The notes under the pieces: generated by a model
The model's input: the letters and a program-made list of their open reading frames with translations, nothing else
What the model was told of the DNA's origin: nothing
Databases searched by the model: none
Assembly: GCF_023241715.1 (NCBI RefSeq)
Contig: NZ_JALQCW010000023.1
Coordinates: forward strand, 1 to 64,000
DNA: 64,000 nucleotides
Source: Pseudomonas morbosilactucae
GTDB taxonomy: Bacteria > Pseudomonadota > Gammaproteobacteria > Pseudomonadales > Pseudomonadaceae
Direction of reading: 5' to 3'
Position numbers and translations under genes: made by a program
Shown: one piece after another, positions 54,323 to 64,000 of the stretch
Numbering within the stretch: the first letter of the stretch is position 1
Layout: each line of letters begins with the position of its first letter

Positions 54323-55732
54323 TCAGTCCTCCACTACCCAGGTGTCTTTGGTGCCGCCGCCCTGGGACGAGTTCACCACCAGCGAGCCTTCGCGCAGGGC
54401 CACGCGGGTCAGGCCGCCGGGCACCAGGCGGGTTTCGCTGCCTGAAAGTACGAATGGGCGCAGGTCGATGTGCCGCGGGGCAATGCCGCTTTCGACAAAG
54501 GTCGGGCACGTGGACAGCGACAGGGTCGGTTGGGCGATGTAGGCCTCGGGGCGGGCCTTGAGCCGGGCGCGGAAATCCTCGATCTCCGCCGCCGTGGCCG
54601 CTGGGCCCACGAGCATGCCGTAGCCGCCGGAACCCTGGGTTTCCTTGACCACCAGGTCTGGCAGGTTGGCCAGCACATGGGACAGTTCGGCAGGCTTGCG
54701 GCACTGCCAGGTGGGCACGTTCTTGAGGATCGGCTCTTCGCTGAGGTAGAAGCGGATCATCTCGTCCACATAGGGGTAAATCGACTTGTCGTCGGCGACC
54801 CCGGTGCCCACAGCGTTGGCCAGCACCACGTTGCCCGAGCGGTAGGCGGCAATCAGCCCCGGCACCCCGAGCATGGAGTCGGGATTGAACGACAGCGGGT
54901 CGAGGTAGGCATCGTCGAGGCGGCGATAGATCACGTCCACCGCTTGCGCGCCGGAGGTGGTGCGCATGAACACCCGGTCATCACGCACAAACAGGTCGGC
55001 GCCTTCCACCAGCTCCACGCCCATCTCCCGGGCCAGGAACGCATGTTCGAAATAGGCGCTGTTGAAGCGGCCCGGGGTCAGCACCACCACCGTGGGATTG
55101 TCCAGGGGGCTGGAGCTCTTGAGGGTGTCCAGCAACAGGTTCGGGTAGTGGTCGATGGGCGCCACGCGCTGGGCGGCAAACAGCTCGGGGAACAGACGCA
55201 TCATCATCTTGCGGTCTTCGAGCATGTAGCTCACGCCGCTGGGCGTTCGCAGGTTGTCTTCGAGCACGTAGTAACTGCCGTCGCCATCACGCACCAGGTC
55301 GACCCCGGCAATGTGTGCGTAGATGCCGCGGTGCAGGTCCAGGCCACGCATGGCCATCTGATAGCCCTCGTTGGCCAGCACCTGTTCGGCGGGAATGATG
55401 CCTTCCTTGAGGATGCGCTGGCCGTGGTAGATGTCCGCGAGGAACATGTTGAGGGCCTGGACTCGCTGGATACAGCCGCGTTCCACGCTCTGCCATTCGC
55501 TGGCCTTGATGCTGCGGGGGATGATGTCGAAGGGGATCAGGCGTTCGGTGCCCTGCTCGTCGCCGTACAGGGTGAAGGTGATGCCAGCGCGATGGAACAA
55601 CAGGTCGGCTTCGCGGCGACGCTGCTCCAGCAGCTCCAGAGGGGTGTCCGCCAACCAGCGGGCGAACTCTCGATAATGCGGGCGGCAGCCCCCGCTGGCG
55701 TCATACATTTCATTAAAAAAAGCACGGGACAT
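54323..55732 (-). CDS. Circularly permuted ATP-grasp protein
   Basis: A 469-residue protein of the CP_ATPgrasp family (DUF404/407 type). Marks are RLIPFDIIPRSIKASEW, NLRTPSGVSYMLEDRKMMMR and LTPGRFNSAYFEHAFLAREMGVELVEG (residues about 222-248), followed by the permuted core KETQGSGGYGMLVGP and TRVALREGSLVVNSSQGGGTKDTWV. ATP-grasp enzymes form amide bonds through acyl phosphates, so a peptide-like or glutathione-like conjugate is plausible. GAGGAG lies eight bases before the ATG. First gene of the three-gene operon. Confidence 0.92.
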   Translation of the reverse strand: MSRAFFNEMYDASGGCRPHYREFARWLADTPLELLEQRRREADLLFHRAGITFTLYGDEQGTERLIPFDIIPRSIKASEWQSVERGCIQRVQALNMFLADIYHGQRILKEGIIPAEQVLANEGYQMAMRGLDLHRGIYAHIAGVDLVRDGDGSYYVLEDNLRTPSGVSYMLEDRKMMMRLFPELFAAQRVAPIDHYPNLLLDTLKSSSPLDNPTVVVLTPGRFNSAYFEHAFLAREMGVELVEGADLFVRDDRVFMRTTSGAQAVDVIYRRLDDAYLDPLSFNPDSMLGVPGLIAAYRSGNVVLANAVGTGVADDKSIYPYVDEMIRFYLSEEPILKNVPTWQCRKPAELSHVLANLPDLVVKETQGSGGYGMLVGPAATAAEIEDFRARLKARPEAYIAQPTLSLSTCPTFVESGIAPRHIDLRPFVLSGSETRLVPGGLTRVALREGSLVVNSSQGGGTKDTWVVED

Positions 55733-56457
55733 ACCCCAACTCCTCGCCGTGGTTTAAACGGCTTTTTATGCACACTTTTCTATTCCAATAGGTTCGGCCT
55801 TACGTGCTTGTCTGCTACCCGGTAATGAAGCACCTCACTGTGCGTAGTCGATATCCAGCCTGAAAAATCCCCGCGAATCGGCGCCCTGGACAAGGTGCAG
55901 GGTGTGCGCCTTTTTTCCGGCAAGCCCTGGGCGCCCTGACCGCCATGGGTGCATGGCAGGGGTCAGCCTTGGGATTGAATGGGAACGTCGATTTGAAAGA
56001 TCGCGGCGGGCCCGCCTGGGGCCTGAATGCCAGGGAGGGCTGGCAAGAAATTTCCCAAGCCCTGATAGAGGGTTAGCAATCACTATGCCCAAAACCCGGA
56101 TCGCCGTGAAGAAAGTCGCCCAGCGCTCAAAGTCATTGATAAGGCGACATTTTATTTCGATTAGGCGACACGCCAGGGGTGAAGCACTGAACCGTTTAAG
56201 TCCAGGGGCCCGCGCCAGGGCCCTGCACAACCCTGGCGCGAACAAAAAAAGTGCAGAAAGTCCGGGAACGGTTTTTTTTGCCCTGTTAACGGGACTTTTT
56301 TACCCAACCGGCAGCGTGCACCGGCGTAACCCAAGCACCACGCAGCCCGTCTACCGCCCCCTCCGCGCACTGTTTATGTTCGGCATTACGCACCAGCCAG
56401 GGGCGTAATGCCCTGAAATCCAGCCTGATCGCAGATTTTTTCGCTATCTCCGCGGAT
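55733..56457. other. 725-bp gene-free region
   Basis: No convincing gene: open frames here lack ribosome sites and family features. It contains a 12-nt palindrome CTATTCCAATAG (about 55782-55793) in the putative leader of the ATP-grasp operon and the dispersed 21-nt motif at 55838-55858. Two copies of AGGCGACA (56142-56149 and 56163-56170) lie two helical turns apart, and there is a T8 tract near 56272. The ATP-grasp promoter must lie within it. A small RNA is possible but not supported. Confidence 0.5.
55838..55858. other. Copy 2 of the dispersed 21-nt motif
   Basis: Matches the copy at 5299-5319 at 19 of 21 positions (here R=G, Y=T), with the same downstream GAAAA. It lies about 106 bp upstream of the ATP-grasp start and the first copy overlaps a lipoprotein start, so a shared regulator is one possibility; a decayed repeat is another. 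Confidence 0.4.
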
Positions 56458-56949
56458 TTACCCAAGGTGCCGCACAATCACCTGGACCGCCTCGTGCGGT
56501 AACAACACTGCACTGTCCAGGCGCAGGGGCGGCGTATCCCAAGCCTGGTAGTCGTGCTCGAGCACCGACTGCCAGGTCGGCAAGACCAGCCCCGGCACCT
56601 GCGATTCGCGGCCCTCGACCCGGCGCCGATGCTCGTCGCGATCCGAACAGATGACTTCAATATTCAGCAACGGTACGCCCTGGCGCTGGGCAATCGCCTG
56701 CCAGTTCTGGCGACTCTCGGCCACCGGGTTGACGCCATCGGCAATCACCCTCAGGCCCAACCCCAGGTTGGCCTCGGCCAAGGCATTGGCCACCCGGTAA
56801 CCGGCCGTACCCACGGCCGCCAGGCCCTCGTCGCGCAGGGCCTGCTCGATGCTGTCGATGCGCAGCCAGGTGGCTTGCAACTGTTCGGCCAGGGCGCGGG
56901 CCAGCGTGCTCTTGCCGGTGCCCGGCAAGCCGCTGAAAACAATCAGCAT
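56458..56949 (-). CDS. P-loop ATPase/kinase-like protein
   Basis: A 163-residue soluble nucleoside-triphosphate-binding protein. Walker A is GLPGTGKST near the N terminus (MLIVFSGLPGTGKSTLARAL), and the rest follows a small-molecule kinase layout (WLRIDSIEQALR, VIADGVNPVAESRQNW, LLNIEVICSDRDEHRRRVEGRE). This fits AAA_33-type or gluconate-kinase-like proteins; the phosphate acceptor is unknown. The ATG at 56949 is preferred over the GTG at 56961 because GGAG lies six bases upstream of it. Single gene. Confidence 0.83.
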   Translation of the reverse strand: MLIVFSGLPGTGKSTLARALAEQLQATWLRIDSIEQALRDEGLAAVGTAGYRVANALAEANLGLGLRVIADGVNPVAESRQNWQAIAQRQGVPLLNIEVICSDRDEHRRRVEGRESQVPGLVLPTWQSVLEHDYQAWDTPPLRLDSAVLLPHEAVQVIVRHLG

Positions 56950-57006
56950 GACGTGCTCCACATTGGCTAAAAAGATGCCGAGCCTGGCAGCCGCGGAGGC
57001 GCACGT

Positions 57007-58203
57007 CTACTGCCCGGTGAGCATGCCGCCACGGGGCCAGGCCAGCAGGTCGGCCTCGGGCATCGGCCGGGCGTATTCATACCCCTGGCCCAGGGTGCAG
57101 CCCATTTCCAGCAAGAGGCGGCACTCCAGGGCCGTCTCCACGCCCTCCACCACCAGGCTCATGTCCAGGTTGCGGGCCAGGGCCAGGGCCGCGCCGACCA
57201 CCGCCCGGCAACGGGGCTGGCTCACCAGCTCGCGAACGAAGTGGGCATCGAGTTTGATCTGGTTGAAGGGCAACTCGCACAGGCGCTGCAGGGAGGAATA
57301 ACCGGCGCCAAAATCGTCGATGGCCAGGTTGCACTCCATCATGCGCAGGCGCACCAGGTTCTCCAGGCTGATGGCCGGGGCCTGCACCAGGCCGACCTCG
57401 GTGATTTCAAAGGTCAGCAGGCGCGGCGGGATGCGGTGCCGCTCGATGGCCGCGCGAATCCAGTTCACCACATCGCTGGAGGCCAGTTGCCGTGGCTGCA
57501 GGTTGAAGGCCAGTTCCAGGGGTTCGCCCGCTTGCAACAGGCGCTGTTGCAGCGCCATGCCCTGCTCCAGTTGCTGCAGGAACACCCGATCCAACAGGCC
57601 TTCGGCTTCCAATGCGTCGAGAAACACCGCCGGGGCCAACACCCCGTGCTGCGGGTGCTGCCAGCGCATCAGCACTTCGGCGCCGCAACAACGGCGGCTG
57701 CTCATCTCGAACTTGGGTTGGTAGTAGGCGATGAATTCACCTCGCTCGACACCACGGTGCAAGTCCTCGCGACTGACCCCGATCAAGGGGCGCGGCGCCG
57801 ACTCGGGTTGCTGCCAATGCCGCTGCAGATAGAGTTCGAGCATGCCGCGCATGGCCGATAACGGCGCCGGCTTGCTCACATCCCCCAGCACCACCAGGCC
57901 CAGCAGGCTGATCATCTGCAACACCGCGCGCCGCAGGTCGGACTCGATCAGGCTGAACAGGATCACCGCTCGCAGCAGGCGGGCGTCACTGGCCCGACGC
58001 AGGAATTCCAGGCCGTCCATGCCGGGCATCTGCAAGTCGCACAGCACGATATCGACTGCGCCGTGCTCCTGCAGCAGGCTCAAGGCGCTGACCCCATCGG
58101 ACGCTGCCAGGGGCTCGACCGCACCCAGGCGCAGCAACTGTTCGACGGCCAGCATCTGCTGCACGGGATGGTCTTCCAGAACAAGTATCTTCAAGGTATT
58201 CAA
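57007..58203 (-). CDS. RocR-like response regulator with EAL phosphodiesterase domain
   Basis: A 398-residue protein starting at TTG (MNTLKILVLEDHP), in line with the RocR N terminus; AGGGTG lies upstream. The receiver domain has D56 as the phosphoacceptor in VLCDLQMPGMDG, and the EAL domain carries the variant EVL in GAEVLMRW. NLQPRQLAS, LAIDDFGAGYSSL, QIKLDAHFV and VVEGVET are intact, so c-di-GMP hydrolysis is likely. RocR of P. aeruginosa has the same EVL and the same LVRLR-M--C-LA-DDFGAGYSS pattern. It is divergent from the RocS1-like kinase that should signal to it. Confidence 0.88.
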   Translation of the reverse strand: MNTLKILVLEDHPVQQMLAVEQLLRLGAVEPLAASDGVSALSLLQEHGAVDIVLCDLQMPGMDGLEFLRRASDARLLRAVILFSLIESDLRRAVLQMISLLGLVVLGDVSKPAPLSAMRGMLELYLQRHWQQPESAPRPLIGVSREDLHRGVERGEFIAYYQPKFEMSSRRCCGAEVLMRWQHPQHGVLAPAVFLDALEAEGLLDRVFLQQLEQGMALQQRLLQAGEPLELAFNLQPRQLASSDVVNWIRAAIERHRIPPRLLTFEITEVGLVQAPAISLENLVRLRMMECNLAIDDFGAGYSSLQRLCELPFNQIKLDAHFVRELVSQPRCRAVVGAALALARNLDMSLVVEGVETALECRLLLEMGCTLGQGYEYARPMPEADLLAWPRGGMLTGQ

Positions 58204-58531
58204 GCGCGCACCCTGGGTAACCGGTACTGTCAATATTGAACGCCTGGACGGCCACTGAATCGGCTTGGCGGCGACCGTCCGACACCCCCCGCTGACGCTG
58301 TGCGGATAACCCAAGCGTATCGCTAACCGCAAGCCGGTCAAGGCGCCGGCAACACCTTCGGTCTGCCCACAACAACGGGCTTGTCCGAGGCGCGACCCTC
58401 CAGGAAAATAAGCCGATTTGGCACCAACCCTTGATCTATATTGAGACTCAGCATGGGCCGCCAGACCTTGTGCAGCCTGCGTCCTCCCCCCTTCGACCGA
58501 TCCTTGTGCCGTGATCCGCCCAGGAGCCCCA
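58204..58531. promoter_or_regulatory. Divergent spacer between the RocR-like and RocS1-like genes
   Basis: 328 bp without a gene. TATATT near 58437 in TTGATCTATATTGAGAC could be a -10 element for the kinase gene, with no clear -35. The start region of the kinase has AGGAG five bases before its ATG. No dyad stands out. Confidence 0.35.
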
Positions 58532-62158
<3,627 letters not shown>

Positions 62159-62307
62159 GTTTCAAACATCCTCTAAAAACAACAAAATGTTACTAATTTC
62201 AGAATAACCTCAAGAAATTGTTGTAAATTTCGTAAAGATCCTTCGGTATCCAAACCCTTACAAATAGCATCGCTTCGCATTCAATCTTCTTTGCGAGCAC
62301 TGCCCTC

Positions 62308-64000
62308 ATGACCGAAAAATACCGTAGCGCGTTCGCCAGATCGCCGTTGTACAGCGCCCTCGGCCTCGCCGCCTGCAGCTCCCTCAGCCAGGCCGCCGAG
62401 GACGCCGAGCCCCACATCCCCAACGCGCTGCAACTGGACCCGATCCAGGTCAGCGGCAAACAGCACGCCCCCTACAAGGTCGATCACGCCTCCTCGCCGA
62501 AACTCGGCGAACCGCTGCTGGAGACGCCCCGCTCCATCACCATCATCAATGAGCAATTGATCAAGGAACGCGGCGCCACTTCACTGACCGACGTGTTGCG
62601 CACCACCCCGGGCATTACCCTGGGCGCCGGTGAAGGGGGGACGCCCCTGGGGGACCGGCCCTTCATTCGCGGCTTCGAAGCCAGCACCGACATCCAGATC
62701 GACGGCGTTCGCGACCTGGGCCGGGCGTCCCACGAGGCCTTCAACCTGGAGTCCATCGAAATCCTCAAAGGCCCCGGCTCCGCCTATTCCGGCCGAGGCT
62801 CCACCGGCGGCAGCCTGAACCTGGTGAGCAAGTCGGCAGGCACCGAAGACTTTGTCGCCGGCAGCATGACCCTGGGTTCCGACAGCCTGTGGCGCCACAC
62901 CCTGGACGTGAACCAGTACTTTCCCGAGCAGGACCTGGCCTTGCGCCTCAACGCGATGAAGCATGAAGCCGACACGCCGGGCCGCGACGGGGTGGACGTC
63001 AGCCGCTGGGGCATTGCCCCGACAATGACCTGGGGCCTGTCGGGCCCGACCCGGATCAGCGCCAGCTACTACCACCTGCAAAGTGATGACATTCCGGACC
63101 AGGGCCACCCCATTTCCAACGTCACCCAGCGACCGGCCAAGGTCGATCGCGACAATTTCTACGGCCTGCTGGAACGGGATTTCCGCAAGACCTCGGCCGA
63201 CATCGCCACCTTGCGGCTGGAGCATGATTTCAGCGCCGACCTGACCTTGCGCAACACCCTGCGCGGCGGACGCTCGATGCAGGACTACGTGATGAGCCGG
63301 CCGATCATGACCGCCGCCCAGGAACAGGCCGGTCAGGTCCAGCGCGGCTTCCGCGCGCGCAACGTGGTCAACGACTCCCTGATCAACCAGACCGACCTGT
63401 TCGGCACGCTGCACACCGGCGGGCTCGAACACCGCTACTCGCTGGGCCTGGAACTGAGCCGTGAAACCATCACCACACGGGACAAGCACGCGGGCAGCAA
63501 CGGCCCGCTGGGCGACTTGCACAACCCCGATGCCCACGACAGCGGCTGGACACTGAGGCGGGGCAGCGGTGCAGTGACCAGCCAATACCGCACCGACGTG
63601 GCGTCGCTGTATGCCTTCGATACCCTGAAACTGCATGAGCAGTGGGACCTGAACCTGGGCCTGCGCTACGACGACTACCAGGTCAAGGACCGCCTGCAGC
63701 AAGGGGTCGGCTCCTCCAGCGAGCTGTGGAACTACCAGGCCGGCATCGTCTACAAGCCCCGGCCCAACGGTTCGGTCTACCTGTCCTACGGCACCTCGTC
63801 CAACCCGTCGGGGGAAAACACCCAATCCGGCGGAGCCGATGGCGCCGGGGCCGGCAACCTGGGCAACAACAAGGCCCACCTCGATCCGGAGAAAACCCGC
63901 AGCCTGGAACTGGGCACCAAGTGGGATGTGTTCAATGAACAGCTGTCCCTCACGGCAGCGCTGTTCCGCACGGAAAAAACCAACGCCCGGGTCACCGACC
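62308..64000 (+). CDS. TonB-dependent catecholate siderophore receptor, 5' part
   Basis: The reading frame is open from the ATG at 62308 to the window end (about 564 residues), so the C-terminal barrel strands are missing. A signal peptide (ALGLAACSSLSQAAED) and a TonB-box-like IQVSG are followed by the plug: ETPRSITIINEQLIKERGAT, DRPFIRGFEASTDIQIDGVRD and NLESIEILKGPGSAYSGRGS. The barrel begins SMTLGSDSLWRHTLDVNQY, and TAALFRTEKTNARV near the end matches Fiu/PiuA-type receptors. No STN domain, unlike the receptor at 38 kb. The 149-bp upstream spacer is AT-rich with no perfect Fur box. Confidence 0.92.
   Translation, partial: MTEKYRSAFARSPLYSALGLAACSSLSQAAEDAEPHIPNALQLDPIQVSGKQHAPYKVDHASSPKLGEPLLETPRSITIINEQLIKERGATSLTDVLRTTPGITLGAGEGGTPLGDRPFIRGFEASTDIQIDGVRDLGRASHEAFNLESIEILKGPGSAYSGRGSTGGSLNLVSKSAGTEDFVAGSMTLGSDSLWRHTLDVNQYFPEQDLALRLNAMKHEADTPGRDGVDVSRWGIAPTMTWGLSGPTRISASYYHLQSDDIPDQGHPISNVTQRPAKVDRDNFYGLLERDFRKTSADIATLRLEHDFSADLTLRNTLRGGRSMQDYVMSRPIMTAAQEQAGQVQRGFRARNVVNDSLINQTDLFGTLHTGGLEHRYSLGLELSRETITTRDKHAGSNGPLGDLHNPDAHDSGWTLRRGSGAVTSQYRTDVASLYAFDTLKLHEQWDLNLGLRYDDYQVKDRLQQGVGSSSELWNYQAGIVYKPRPNGSVYLSYGTSSNPSGENTQSGGADGAGAGNLGNNKAHLDPEKTRSLELGTKWDVFNEQLSLTAALFRTEKTNARVTD

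Noticed and set aside
55902..56408. 168-codon frame in the gap before the P-loop gene
   Set aside because: No ribosome site, no family resemblance and overlapping frames on both strands of similar length; treated as non-coding.
58420..58435. Sigma-54-like promoter TGGCAC...TTGA before the RocS1-like gene
   Set aside because: The spacing between the GG and G elements is one base too long and the -12 GC is replaced by GA, so it does not fit the strict sigma-54 geometry.
62240..62300. Fur box before the catecholate receptor
   Set aside because: The AAATAGCATCGCTTCGCATT stretch has only loose resemblance to a Fur site and weak symmetry, so I do not list it although iron control is likely on biological grounds.

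Overview
The window reads as a chromosomal segment of a Pseudomonas of the fluorescens group. It is GC-rich with strong third-position GC bias, and it carries REP/REPIN palindromes of the GTAGGAGC...GCTCCTAC type. It also has the bkdR-bkdA1A2B-lpdV operon in its Pseudomonas arrangement, a RocS1/RocR-like two-component pair and a FecI/FecR/TonB-receptor unit. I see no rRNA, tRNA, CRISPR array, insertion sequence or prophage. Most of it looks like ordinary vertically inherited metabolic and transport DNA. Species assignment is inference.

Layout. 1-4.7 kb: repeats, a small unknown protein, msrA, and a glycine-betaine-type ABC transporter whose ATPase and permease are fused. 4.7-14.2 kb: a lipoprotein, two REPINs, then the reductive pyrimidine catabolism locus. 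That locus holds a ureidopropionase-type hydrolase and an NCS1 transporter on the minus strand, and dihydropyrimidinase, PreT and PreA on the plus strand. A RutR-like TetR regulator lies downstream, and the 620-bp divergent spacer is packed with perfect inverted repeats. 14.3-19.6 kb: an acetyltransferase, then a sugar-use cassette of GPH symporter, cytoplasmic GH3 glucosidase and AraC regulator. 19.7-22.5 kb: an EmrAB-like efflux pair. 22.9-28.2 kb: a TRAP transporter, an aldose epimerase and a DASS symporter. 28.4-36.6 kb: an HD-GYP phosphodiesterase, BkdR, the branched-chain 2-oxoacid dehydrogenase complex and the branched-chain aminotransferase. Together the bkd genes and ilvE handle Val/Leu/Ile transamination and oxidative decarboxylation.

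36.7-40.8 kb: a Fur-box-preceded ECF sigma factor, a frameshifted FecR and an STN-containing TonB receptor. 41-45 kb: a membrane protein, a LexA-box-preceded pair (DUF4130/TIGR03915 protein and radical SAM TIGR03916 protein), and a DUF1624-type membrane protein. 45.1-48.8 kb: a cobalamin riboswitch followed by a FecBCD-type ABC transporter and a pseudoazurin-like cupredoxin. 48.8-52.5 kb: acetyltransferase, EamA exporter with divergent AraC regulator, and two small unknown genes; one of these (DUF6388-like) appears to start at ATC. 52.6-55.7 kb: an operon of circularly permuted ATP-grasp, alpha-E and transglutaminase-like proteins. 56.5-62.2 kb: a P-loop kinase-like protein, a RocR-like EAL response regulator and a divergent RocS1-like unorthodox sensor kinase. 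62.3-64 kb: the 5' part of a Fiu/PiuA-like catecholate receptor, cut by the window end.

The best candidates for poorly described biology are the SOS-box radical SAM/DUF4130 pair, the ATP-grasp/alpha-E/transglutaminase operon, and the B12-riboswitch operon that ends in a copper protein. All functional statements come from reading motifs and remembered family features; no database search was run.
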